Below, piece after piece: positions 1 to 9,662 of a stretch of DNA of 40,273 nucleotides. The stretch lies in NCBI GenBank assembly GCA_949288855.1, contig CASELS010000006.1:1-40273 (forward strand), in the 5' to 3' direction. The DNA is from an uncultured Collinsella sp. Lineage in GTDB: Bacteria; Actinomycetota; Coriobacteriia; Coriobacteriales; Coriobacteriaceae. The translations under genes were made by a program, and so were the position numbers. The notes under the pieces are model-generated. The model saw only the letters and a list, made by a program, of their open reading frames with translations, ran no database searches and had not been told where the DNA came from. The stretch's first letter is position 1, and the number at the start of each line of letters is the position of its first letter.

Positions 1-92
1 CATGTGGCGCGCGGCCACGGTTGGTGGTACGACCATTGTCGCCCGACCCACGGAGCCGCGACAGGGGGAGGGCCCAATGTTCAGCTCATATC

Positions 93-162
93 GTCTATAG
101 ACCTATAGGCGTCTCTTTGGTACTATCACTGTAGTGATAGATATCACCTTGGTGATATCACC
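93..162. promoter_or_regulatory. Operator array upstream of the DUF3990/HTH pair
   Basis: Between 123 and 162 there are two abutting inverted repeats, CTATCACT-GT-AGTGATAG (123-140) and ATATCACC-TT-GGTGATAT (141-158), and a further palindrome GGTGATATCACC (151-162). Together they give five TATCACY/RGTGATA half-sites in alternating orientation. Just upstream, GTCTATAGAC (93-102) and CCTATAGG (102-109) are smaller palindromes. The array ends 8 bases before the ribosome binding site of the first gene, where an autoregulating repressor would bind. The helix-turn-helix protein at 837-1508 is the obvious candidate binder, but this is inference. No clean -35/-10 pair could be assigned. Confidence 0.7.
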
Positions 163-187
163 TTTCAGCGGAAAGGGGGGACATTCC

Positions 188-853
188 ATGGAACTCTGGC
201 ACGGTTCGTCGCAGATTGTGCGGGTACCACGTTTCGCGCTGTCTCGTCCGCATAATGATTATGGACCCGGTTTTTACTGCACTCCCTATGTGGAGCTTGC
301 AAAGGAGTGGGCGTGCCCGCGTGAAGTGGACGGCATTGCGAATCATTATGAGCTTGATACTGAAGGCCTGCAGGTGCTTGATTTGGAAGACGGCACCCAT
401 TCGGTGCTCGAGTGGCTTGCAATTTTAGTAAATAATCGCGTGGTCAATGTCGGTGTCCCCATTGCTCAGGCAGCTATTGAGTACCTTACCGAGAACTTTC
501 TTATAGATCTTGCTCCTTACGACATTGTTCGGGGATATCGTGCCGATGACTCGTATTTCTCATTCGTCCGTTCGTTTGTGTCAAATGGGTTGACCGTGGA
601 GCAGTTGGAAACCGTGATGCATCTGGGGAGTTTGGGTGCGCAGGTGGTTCTCAAAAGTCCCAGGGCATTCGAGCGCATCCGATTCGTTGACTATGAAACT
701 GCCCCTTGGGAGGAGTTTCATCGGCGGCGCCTCAATCGGGATATGGCTGCACGTAAAGCGTTTTTTGAGGAGTCACGTCGGGGGGTCACCCAGGGCTTGT
801 ATATGAACACGATCTTGTCAGAGGGGTTGAAGCAAGATGACGTTCGCGTATGA
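188..853 (+). CDS. DUF3990 family protein, ADP-ribosyltransferase fold (putative toxin)
   Basis: The 221-residue product opens with an LWHGS motif (H5-G6) followed by D24-Y25-G26-P27-G28-F29-Y30-C31-T32, the hallmark of the DUF3990 family, which is regarded as a divergent ADP-ribosyltransferase fold. The predicted role is NAD-dependent modification of an unknown target in the cytoplasm; this is inferred from the fold. The frame is open from an upstream ATG at 134, but that start lies inside the operator array. The ATG at 188 has a strong site (GGAAAGGGGGG) seven bases upstream and is preferred. Its end overlaps the next gene by 17 bases, which points to translational coupling. Base composition is clearly less GC-rich than in the housekeeping genes that follow, suggesting horizontal acquisition. 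Confidence 0.82.
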   Translation: MELWHGSSQIVRVPRFALSRPHNDYGPGFYCTPYVELAKEWACPREVDGIANHYELDTEGLQVLDLEDGTHSVLEWLAILVNNRVVNVGVPIAQAAIEYLTENFLIDLAPYDIVRGYRADDSYFSFVRSFVSNGLTVEQLETVMHLGSLGAQVVLKSPRAFERIRFVDYETAPWEEFHRRRLNRDMAARKAFFEESRRGVTQGLYMNTILSEGLKQDDVRV

Positions 854-1508
854 CAGGATATACCTCGCCGACGCCATGGCGGTTCTTGCCGAGTTTTTCG
901 ATTACGCGGTAAGTGACTACGGGGCAGAAGGAGACGAGGTTGCCGACTTGTTTTGTATAAGCTCGCTGAGCGATATGTTCGCCAAGGGCAATCCGTTGGT
1001 GGTTTCTGGCATGTCGGGCCCAGAGCTGTTTGAGCGCCTATCGGTTGAGCTTGGGTATGACGATGCGGTGCTCCCTGAGCCATTATTCAGGTTTGAGAGG
1101 ACGCCCGATTATTGGGCAGGATGGGTTGCGGCATTTATTCAGTGGCGTTTGGGGATTTCCTTTGATGAACTGTTCCGCATCATGCCCTACGATGACCTTA
1201 TCAGGCTATACCATCCGTGGCACGAGGCGTCCGAGGAACGCTTTTGCGAGCTCTTTGTCGAGTGGGCGCGTGATAGCGAGGTGAGAGCTCCCACACGCCT
1301 TGCGCGCTTGAGAAGTGGACTGCGTCTTTCGCAGCGCGAGCTTGCTTATCGCTCCGGCGTCGGCCTGCGCTCCATTCAGATGTACGAGCAGCGGCAGAAG
1401 GATATCAACAAAGCCCAAGCACAAACGTTGTTGAGACTGTCGCGCGCCCTTTATTGCTCGATGGAAGACTTGATGGAGCCGGTGTTCGAGCTGGACGAGG
1501 TGGCATAA
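837..1508 (+). CDS. XRE-type helix-turn-helix protein, putative antitoxin/autoregulator
   Basis: The 223-residue product has a C-terminal XRE helix-turn-helix at about residues 152-210 (LSQRELAYRSGV... then SIQMYEQ), and an N-terminal domain of about 140 residues. The motif GNPLVVSGMSGPEL there resembles, from memory, proteins encoded beside DUF3990 genes in other Gram-positive anaerobes. The start at 837 is preceded by GAGGGG about ten bases upstream and lies within the 3' end of the DUF3990 gene. Pairing with a predicted ADP-ribosyltransferase and the operator array upstream suggest a neutralising partner that also represses the operon. It could instead be only a transcriptional regulator. 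Confidence 0.75.
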   Translation: MTFAYDRIYLADAMAVLAEFFDYAVSDYGAEGDEVADLFCISSLSDMFAKGNPLVVSGMSGPELFERLSVELGYDDAVLPEPLFRFERTPDYWAGWVAAFIQWRLGISFDELFRIMPYDDLIRLYHPWHEASEERFCELFVEWARDSEVRAPTRLARLRSGLRLSQRELAYRSGVGLRSIQMYEQRQKDINKAQAQTLLRLSRALYCSMEDLMEPVFELDEVA

Positions 1509-1533
1509 GTGCTCTGTGCGGGCGCGAACCGTT

Positions 1534-2415
1534 CTAGAGGTATTCGATCTGGGCGCCTTCGGTGTCGCAGGTGAGGATGTGCGTCGCGCACTCCGGGAAC
1601 TGTTCGCGCAGGCGCACCTGCAAGAACTTCGCCACGATGGTGTCGTCCGTGACGGCCATAAGCGTCGAACCGGAACCGGAGATCCAGAGCGTTTTGGCGC
1701 CGCCAGCGAGGCAGGCTTCGCGGATGGCATCGTAGTCGGGGATGAGCGCGCGGCGGTAGGGCTCCTGCAGACGGTCGTCGTTGGCGGCGGCGATGAGCGC
1801 CGTGTCGCCCGTTTCGAGCCCGCGGGTGAGGCCGGCGATGCGGCCCATCTGCCATACGGCCGTGTTGAGCGGCACCTCGGTCGGCACCACCTTGCGCGCG
1901 TCTGCGGTGTGGACCTCGTAGGGCGGGATGATGGTGATGAAGCGCAGCCGCGGGGAGACGTCGTAGCGAAGGCACCGTGGCAGCTCGCCTGTGGGCGTAA
2001 ACGAGCATACGGCCGCGCCCAAGATCGCGGGCGCGACATTGTCGGGGTGGCCCTCGAGCGAAGTGGCGAGCGCCACGAGCTCTTCGCGGGTGACGGTGTG
2101 GTTGGTGAGCGCCGCGGCGCCCATGATGCCGGCGACCACAAGCGTCGAGCTCGAGCCCAGGCCGCGCGCGACGGGCACCTCGGTTTCGATGTGAATGGAG
2201 ACGGGGAAGGGCTTCTCGCCCCACGTCTCAAGGGCGTAGAGGAAGGACTGGTAGACCATGTTATCGGCGTTGCGGAACTCCTCGGGGCAACCGGTAATGG
2301 TGAGTTCGCTCGCGCGGTCCATCGTGACGTGCGCATAGAGCGACACCGCCATGCCAAGCGTGTCGTAACCAATGCCGAGGTTTGCGCTCGTTGCCGGAAC
2401 GGTGATCTTGATCAT
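1534..2415 (-). CDS. thrB: Homoserine kinase
   Basis: The 293-residue GHMP-family kinase phosphorylates homoserine to O-phosphohomoserine, the penultimate step of threonine synthesis in the cytoplasm. The N-terminus MIKITVPATSANLGIGYDTL and the ATP-binding loop P81-V-A-R-G-L-G-S-S-S90 are typical of ThrB, as is GSGSTLMAV near the C-terminus. The frame continues upstream, but the ATG at 2415 has AGGAGG seven bases before it, and the upstream extension would be translated from a long inverted repeat. thrC lies about 3 kb away on the same strand, with a glucosidase and an exporter between, so they are not one operon. The product begins right after the hairpin element at 2430-2515. Confidence 0.96.
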   Translation of the reverse strand: MIKITVPATSANLGIGYDTLGMAVSLYAHVTMDRASELTITGCPEEFRNADNMVYQSFLYALETWGEKPFPVSIHIETEVPVARGLGSSSTLVVAGIMGAAALTNHTVTREELVALATSLEGHPDNVAPAILGAAVCSFTPTGELPRCLRYDVSPRLRFITIIPPYEVHTADARKVVPTEVPLNTAVWQMGRIAGLTRGLETGDTALIAAANDDRLQEPYRRALIPDYDAIREACLAGGAKTLWISGSGSTLMAVTDDTIVAKFLQVRLREQFPECATHILTCDTEGAQIEYL

Positions 2416-2429
2416 GGTCTCCTCCTGGT

Positions 2430-2515
2430 CGATGTGCCCATTCCCTTCGCTGCTCAGACAGTCCTCGCTCGCTTCGCTCGCTGCGGAACTCGCGACGAAG
2501 GGAATGGGCACATCG
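2430..2515 (-). repeat. 20-bp inverted repeat with conserved core, in the thrB leader
   Basis: Perfect 20-bp arms (2430-2449 and 2496-2515) enclose a 46-base loop. Read on the minus strand, the loop starts with TCGCGAGTTCCGCAG and ends with GAGGACTGTCTGAGCAG. The same two core segments recur in the element at 5452-5548, where the arms differ. The structure lies between the predicted thrB promoter and its ribosome binding site. Its function is not known to me: it could be a dispersed repeat, an RNA stability element or a leader control structure. Confidence 0.8.
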
Positions 2516-2524
2516 CCTCTGGCG

Positions 2525-2552
2525 AATGTATGCTCATGCGCGGAGCTGTCAT
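2525..2552 (-). promoter_or_regulatory. Possible thrB promoter
   Basis: On the minus strand, ATGACA (2552-2547) and TACATT (2530-2525) are separated by 16 bases, giving an initiation site close to the outer edge of the hairpin at 2515. The match to consensus is moderate. Confidence 0.4.
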
Positions 2553-2681
2553 GCGTCTTTATCCTAACAGGGGCACGGCGTGCGCGCCCCTGCGCGTGAA
2601 ACGGAAACAGTCGCGCGGCCATCGCCCGGTCGGCGGGACGCTTGGCTCAAATCGGCCCCGTTGGTGGCTCGACCTGGGGCG

Positions 2682-2714
2682 TAGCCGCGCGGACTTCGCG
2701 AAGACTCCGCGCGG

Positions 2715-2717
<3 letters not shown>
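2682..2717 (-). terminator. Terminator-like hairpin overlapping the glucosidase stop codon
   Basis: Arms TAGCCGCGCGGA (2682-2693) and TCCGCGCGGCTA (2706-2717) pair perfectly over 12 bp, and the loop is itself palindromic (CTTCGCGAAG). The distal arm contains the stop codon of the gene at 2715-4145. No T-tract follows. Confidence 0.6.
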
Positions 2718-5158
<2,441 letters not shown>

Positions 5159-5243
5159 AGTGCCCCTTTCCCGGTACGCTGGGTACCGTTGTTCGCGTGA
5201 GAACGGGGTGGTGGCATGCGCGATGCGTTTTACCTACGCACAG

Positions 5244-5283
5244 AAAAAGCCACGCAACCGCGTTCTCGGTTGCGTGGCAAAAA
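5244..5283 (-). terminator. Intrinsic terminator/attenuator in the exporter leader
   Basis: Perfect 12-bp arms GCCACGCAACCG (5249-5260) and CGGTTGCGTGGC (5267-5278) with a 6-base loop are flanked by AAAAA on both sides. On the minus strand it is therefore followed by TTTTT. It lies downstream of the predicted promoter at 5330-5359 and about 85 bases before the GTG of the EamA gene, so it would act within that gene's leader. Confidence 0.8.
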
Positions 5284-5329
5284 GGTGACCTATCGTCCAG
5301 AAAAGTCCACGCTCTTTTTAAGCACGCCA

Positions 5330-5359
5330 AAGGTATGCGAACAAGGCGCGCATGGTCAA
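5330..5359 (-). promoter_or_regulatory. Promoter for the EamA exporter
   Basis: On the minus strand TTGACC (5359-5354) and TACCTT (5335-5330) are 18 bases apart. The transcript would pass through the hairpin at 5244-5283 before reaching the coding region. Confidence 0.55.
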
Positions 5360-5451
5360 GAGCCGGCCGCGGCAGGAGGGGATTCTCCGCAAGCTCTACA
5401 CGGCTTCTATACGGTTGCCGCCGGCGAGCATGGGAGGAAGGGGTCGCTCGG

Positions 5452-5548
5452 GGGGCGTACGCACCGTCCGTCGCGAGTTCCGCAGAAAAAGGAGCCCAAC
5501 GGGCTCCTTTTCGAGGACTGTTTGAGCAGCGGACGGTGCGTGCGCCCC
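5452..5548. repeat. Second copy of the conserved-core inverted repeat, enclosing the thrC terminator
   Basis: Arms of 19 bases (5452-5470 and 5530-5548) pair with one G-U wobble. Inside are TCGCGAGTTCCGCAG (5471-5485) and GAGGACTGTTTGAGCAG (5513-5529), matching the cores of the element at 2430-2515, whose arms are unrelated. Between the cores sits GGAGCCC-AACG-GGGCTCC-type pairing with A5 before and T4 after (5486-5511), a bidirectional intrinsic terminator placed right after thrC. Confidence 0.8.
5486..5511. terminator. Bidirectional intrinsic terminator downstream of thrC
   Basis: AAAAAGGAGCCC, a short loop, then GGGCTCCTTTT form a compact GC-rich stem flanked by an A-run and a T-run, so it can terminate in either direction. 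The thrC stop codon is 50 bases away on the minus strand. Confidence 0.85.
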
Positions 5549-5560
5549 GCCCGTGAGGGC

Positions 5561-7072
5561 TTACAGCCTGAGTGCCGCATTCTCCACGTAGGTGCCCATA
5601 CCGGCAACATCGACCACGTCGCTGAACCGCTCATGTGCGCTCTCGAGCGCGGCAAGCTGCGCCGGTGCGGTGGTGCCAGTGACCTCCTCCAGCTTGCGCA
5701 TGCAGGCAAAGTCATCTGCGGGGACGTCCTCGCCCAGCGCCTCGAGCACGGCGCGAGGGAACTTATAGGGGCTTGCAGTGGAGAGCAGTACGCGCGCGGC
5801 GCTACCCGCGGCGGCAGGCAGCTTCTCCTGTACGCGGTAGCCGCAGGCAGTGTGCGGATCGATCAGATAGGCGTTCTCGCGCCAGCTCGCGGCGATGGCG
5901 CCGGCAACCTCGTCCTCGTCCGCCCAGCCGCAGGCAAACGTCTCCTGTATCTTGGCGAGAAGCTCAGCCGGTACCTCAAAACGCCCGGTCTCAGCGAGGT
6001 CGGCCATAAGGCGGGCGATGAGCTCGCAGTCGCCGCCGGAGAGGTAGTAGAGCATGCGCTCCAGGTTGGATGAGATGAGGATATCCATGCTGGGCGAGGT
6101 GGTGGTGAAAAACGGGCGATTGCGGTCGTAGACGCCGGTGGTGAGGAAGTCAAAGAGCACGTTGTTCTTGTCGCTCGCCACCACAAGCTTGGAGACGGGA
6201 AGGCCCAGAAGCTTGGCATAGTAGCCGGCGAGCACGTCGCCGAAGTTGCCCGTGGGCACGCAGAACTCGACCGCGTCGCCTGCGGCGATGGCACCTGCGC
6301 GCAAAAGCTGCGCGTAGGCGGCAAAATAGTACACGACCTGCGGAACCAAGCGGCCGACGTTGATGGAGTTCGCGCTGCTGAGCACGATGCCCGCCGTGGC
6401 CAGGCGTTCGGAGAGCGCGCGGTCGGCAAAGATGCGCTTCACGGCGCTCTGCGCGTCGTCAAAGTTGCCGCGCACGGCGGCCACGGCGACGTTGCCGCCC
6501 GCCTGCGTGGTCATCTGCAGCTCCTGCACGCGGCTGACCTTGCCCTCGGGGTAGAAGACGGTGATGCCGCAGCCGGGTGCGTCGGCAAAACCGGCGAGCG
6601 CCGCCTTGCCCGTGTCGCCCGAAGTGGCGGTCACGATCATGATCTTCTCGCCCGCGCCGGCACTTGCTTGGGCGCGCGCCATCAAGCGCGGCAGCATCTG
6701 GAGGGCGACGTCTTTGAACGCGCTCGTGGGGCCGTGGTAGAGCTCGAGTACATATGCGCGCGGATCTGCGTCCTCGCCCGGCGCCTTTGCAAGCGGGACG
6801 ACGGGCGTCACCTCGGGGCTCGCAAACGTGCCGGTATAGGCCTCGTCCACACAGGCGGCAATCTCGTCTGCCGTGTAATCAGGTAGTAACAAACCGAGCA
6901 CGTTGCGCGCAATAGCGGCGTAATCGAGCTCTGCCAGCCCGTCTACGTCGACTTTCGCCGAGCCGAGGTCATCAGAAACATAGAGCCCCCCGTCGGGTGC
7001 GAGGCCCTGGCGGATGGCTTCCTTGGCCGAGCACTCCTCGGCGCGCGAACGTGTGCTATGGTACAAACTCAT
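5561..7072 (-). CDS. thrC: Threonine synthase
   Basis: The 503-residue PLP enzyme converts O-phosphohomoserine to threonine. The PLP lysine is K120 in TSAFKDVALQML, and the phosphate-binding region ATSGDTGKAALAGF is present. The length and the N-terminal MSLYHSTR/DGGLYV segments fit the longer, E. coli-like ThrC form. The chosen ATG at 7072 has AGGAG eight bases upstream; the open frame extends further but without a better site. It is divergent from lysC, with 103 bases between starts, so the two aspartate-pathway genes may share regulation. A terminator-bearing repeat follows it. Confidence 0.96.
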   Translation of the reverse strand: MSLYHSTRSRAEECSAKEAIRQGLAPDGGLYVSDDLGSAKVDVDGLAELDYAAIARNVLGLLLPDYTADEIAACVDEAYTGTFASPEVTPVVPLAKAPGEDADPRAYVLELYHGPTSAFKDVALQMLPRLMARAQASAGAGEKIMIVTATSGDTGKAALAGFADAPGCGITVFYPEGKVSRVQELQMTTQAGGNVAVAAVRGNFDDAQSAVKRIFADRALSERLATAGIVLSSANSINVGRLVPQVVYYFAAYAQLLRAGAIAAGDAVEFCVPTGNFGDVLAGYYAKLLGLPVSKLVVASDKNNVLFDFLTTGVYDRNRPFFTTTSPSMDILISSNLERMLYYLSGGDCELIARLMADLAETGRFEVPAELLAKIQETFACGWADEDEVAGAIAASWRENAYLIDPHTACGYRVQEKLPAAAGSAARVLLSTASPYKFPRAVLEALGEDVPADDFACMRKLEEVTGTTAPAQLAALESAHERFSDVVDVAGMGTYVENAALRL

Positions 7073-7175
7073 ATCGGTAGCTCCTAAAATGCCTCGAGCT
7101 CGCGGAAACGTAAGGCCCATGGTATCAGAGCCGCCGCGCTGCACGTGCCCTACCCGGAAAGGTAACCCGTTCGTC

Positions 7176-8573
7176 ATGATTAAGATCGCGAAATTCGGCG
7201 GCTCCTCGGTTGCGGACGCCGAGCACTTCAAGAAGATCCGCGCCATAGTGGAGGCCGACCCCGCCCGCCGCTTTGTTGTGGTGTCCGCCTGCGGCAGGCG
7301 TCACTCGGGCGATGCCAAGGTGACCGATCTTCTTTACCTGGTCGCGGCGCACGTGCGCTATCACGTCTCGTGCGACGATCTGCTTGCCGACATCGGCCAG
7401 CGCTACTTTGATATTGCCGACGAGCTCGGGCTTGCCTATCCCATTCGCGACGAGTTTGCCGCCTTTGCCGACAAGGCGCGCTCGGGCGCGTACTCGACCG
7501 AGGAGCTTGTTTCCCGCGGCGAGTACTTTACGGCCCAGCTCATGGCCGAGTATCTGGGGCTGCCCTTCCTCGACGCAGCGGATGTTGTTGCCTTCCATCA
7601 CGACGGCACGCTGTCCATGACCCGTACCGAGGCGCTCGTGCAGGAGCGCGGCATTCCCGGTGGCTTTGTGATGCCCGGTTTCTACGGCGCTACGCGCGAG
7701 GGGCAGATTAAGCTGCTCGACCGCGGCGGCGGCGACATCTCGGGCTCCATCCTCGCCAAGTGCCTCGGCGCCGACCTCTACGAGAACTGGACCGACGTCT
7801 CGGGCTTTCTCTCGGCAGACCCGCGCGTGGTCGCCAACCCGCAGCCCATCAGCCGCGTCACTTATTCTGAGCTGCGCGAGCTCTCTTACATGGGCGCGAG
7901 CGTGCTGCACGAGGAGGCGGTCTTCCCGGTGATGGAGGCGGGTATCCCCATCGCGGTTAAGAACACCAACCGCCCCGAGGATCCCGGCACCGTTATCTCC
8001 GACCGCGAGAACTACGTGGCGAGCGAGCCCATCATCACGGGTGTCACGGGCAAGAAGAACTTTGTTGCCGTGCACGTGCTCAAGGACCACATGTCCAACG
8101 AGGTGGGCATTATCCGCCGCACGCTCTCGATCTTTGAGCGCTATCACGTGTCGGTCGAGCACATTCCCTCGGGTATCGACAGCTTTGCCGTGGTGGTGCA
8201 GGGCGACGACGTAAAGGACTGCATCTGGTCGATTGTGGCCGACATCAAGACCGAGGTCGCGCCGGACGGCATCAAGGTGGTCGACGACCTCTCGCTCATC
8301 TCCACCGTTGGCCGCAACATGATCGGGCGCCCCGGTGTTTCCGGCCAACTCTTTGCGGCGCTCGGCAACGAGGGCATCTCCATCCGCATGATTGCCCAGG
8401 GGTCCGATGAGATCAACATCATCGTCGGTGTGCACCGGGACGACTTTGAGCATGCTATTCGCGCCATCTACCGGGCGTTTTCCGATGGTGACCATCTCCT
8501 CGAGCTCAAGGACCTCAAAAAGGCCGAGGAGGATGCACGCCCGCGCGTCGCGGATACGGACGAGAAGGAGTAG
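7176..8573 (+). CDS. lysC: Aspartate kinase
   Basis: The 465-residue protein phosphorylates aspartate at the head of the lysine, threonine and methionine pathways. It opens MIKIAKFGGSSVADAEHF with the kinase K-F-G-G-S-S signature, has SRGEYFTAQLMAEYLG and LLDRGGGDISGS in the kinase domain (about 1-290), and carries paired ACT domains in the C-terminal third (FVAVHVLKDHM... and LISTVGRNMIG...), which normally bind an inhibitory amino acid. The length fits a monofunctional, class III-like kinase without a homoserine dehydrogenase domain. The ATG at 7176 matches the family N-terminus; GGAAAGG lies rather far upstream (about 14 bases), so initiation may be modest. Confidence 0.95.
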   Translation: MIKIAKFGGSSVADAEHFKKIRAIVEADPARRFVVVSACGRRHSGDAKVTDLLYLVAAHVRYHVSCDDLLADIGQRYFDIADELGLAYPIRDEFAAFADKARSGAYSTEELVSRGEYFTAQLMAEYLGLPFLDAADVVAFHHDGTLSMTRTEALVQERGIPGGFVMPGFYGATREGQIKLLDRGGGDISGSILAKCLGADLYENWTDVSGFLSADPRVVANPQPISRVTYSELRELSYMGASVLHEEAVFPVMEAGIPIAVKNTNRPEDPGTVISDRENYVASEPIITGVTGKKNFVAVHVLKDHMSNEVGIIRRTLSIFERYHVSVEHIPSGIDSFAVVVQGDDVKDCIWSIVADIKTEVAPDGIKVVDDLSLISTVGRNMIGRPGVSGQLFAALGNEGISIRMIAQGSDEINIIVGVHRDDFEHAIRAIYRAFSDGDHLLELKDLKKAEEDARPRVADTDEKE

Positions 8574-8637
8574 CGACGTCATGCGGGCCGTTTTGCCCTA
8601 GGCCCCCCTCGCACCCCCTTTGCCTTAGCAGAACAAT

Positions 8638-8667
8638 GCCGCCGCCCCGCAAGCATGGGGCGGCGGC
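8638..8667. terminator. GC hairpin between lysC and the convergent XRE gene
   Basis: Arms GCCGCCGCCCC (8638-8648) and GGGGCGGCGGC (8657-8667) pair perfectly around an 8-base loop. There is no clear T-run on either side, but its place between convergent stop codons suits a shared terminator. Confidence 0.7.
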
Positions 8668-8673
8668 TGAATG

Positions 8674-9321
8674 CTAGTTCTGCTGCACTTTTGCTGATAA
8701 TGGGGTTTCAAAATCGCGGTCTAAAATGCGCACCTCCTCAATTTCCGCGCAGCTTGGGACGACATTGCTTTCGTCCGTCTTGTATTGGGCTTCGACAACC
8801 CAATCCTCCCTAATCCACGTTGGCTCCAGCTCAGCGCCGCCAACGTCGAAGAAACGTGTCTCGTCCGTTATCTTGCAGACGTAGTAGCACTGCATATCGT
8901 CGTTTTGCGCGCCGTCATCGCCGGATTGGACGACAAACTCTTTCCAGGACGGTGATGTGTCGACAACCTCTCCCCGTATGATTCCAACGTGCGATGGTCC
9001 TTGCATCCAGCGTGCAACAAGAAAAGCTGCTACGACAACGACGATGATGGCAGCCAGGGCAATGAACGTTTTGCTTCTGTTTCTCGTATTAGGTGGGGAG
9101 GGCTCGTTATCGGCAGCACCAGCAAGGCCAGCAAGATCATCGAGGCTTGTTTGATAGAGCTTTGCGAGTGCCACGAGATTGTCCGTGTCAGGCGAGGATT
9201 CTGCGCGCTCCCATTTTGATATCGCCTGTCTGGACACGCCAATTAACTCCGCGAGTTCGTCTTGACTGTAGCCATGCTCTTTGCGCAATTCTGCCAACCG
9301 CTGCGCCATACCATCGACCAT
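8674..9321 (-). CDS. Membrane-anchored XRE-family regulator
   Basis: The 215-residue protein has an N-terminal XRE helix-turn-helix (about 5-60, with YSQDELAELIGVSRQAISKW), a linker, one transmembrane helix (about 85-104, FIALAAIIVVVVAAFLVA) and a C-terminal domain of about 110 residues outside the membrane that I do not recognise. A cytoplasmic DNA-binding head joined to an external domain suggests one-component sensing of an envelope signal. The ATG at 9321 has GGAGGAG five bases upstream. It is divergent from asd, with 341 bases between. Target genes are not evident. GC content is somewhat lower than its neighbours. Confidence 0.82.
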   Translation of the reverse strand: MVDGMAQRLAELRKEHGYSQDELAELIGVSRQAISKWERAESSPDTDNLVALAKLYQTSLDDLAGLAGAADNEPSPPNTRNRSKTFIALAAIIVVVVAAFLVARWMQGPSHVGIIRGEVVDTSPSWKEFVVQSGDDGAQNDDMQCYYVCKITDETRFFDVGGAELEPTWIREDWVVEAQYKTDESNVVPSCAEIEEVRILDRDFETPLSAKVQQN

Positions 9322-9662
9322 AGGGACTCCTCCAAATTGGTTGCGGATATGACAATCTATGACCTGCTCGATTCAAACCATACGCGACACAGGGCAGGTT
9401 GCGCTATCGTCTTTGGTTTGAATTCGACATTCTGTTGGGCAACTTTTAGTTGCGGTAGCAATCGGGGCGTCTTATGAGCGGATTTGTTTTGACGATGGGG
9501 CTGCGTCTGTGTCGCTCTTGGTCGCTTAGCGTAAAAACGTGCGCCTTGTGTTTCTAGTGCATTATCGAAAGATTGCCTCCCTATGAATAACGATTCGCGA
9601 CGGATACACTTTTCAAACGCGCAATTGATGTCGGCTGCGCGCCGATGCAGAAGGGAAATACC
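9322..9662. other. Intergenic region between the XRE regulator and asd
   Basis: This 341-base divergent region is AT-richer than its surroundings. It holds an inverted repeat ATTCAAACCA (9371-9380) / TGGTTTGAAT (9414-9423) with a 33-base spacer, a possible binding site for the adjacent XRE protein, and a small hairpin GCAAC-TTTTA-GTTGC (9439-9453). I could not assign convincing promoters, and saw no small gene or RNA signature. Confidence 0.45.

Noticed and set aside
134..187. Upstream in-frame ATG for the DUF3990 protein
   Set aside because: It lies within the operator array and has no ribosome binding site; the ATG at 188 has a strong one.
5244..5283. Terminator of thrC
   Set aside because: thrC already has a terminator at 5486-5511, and a promoter lies between the two, so this hairpin belongs to the exporter leader.
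7073..7175. Threonine or lysine riboswitch in the thrC-lysC divergent region
   Set aside because: Only 103 bases separate the start codons, too short for a lysine riboswitch, and no conserved aptamer pattern was seen.
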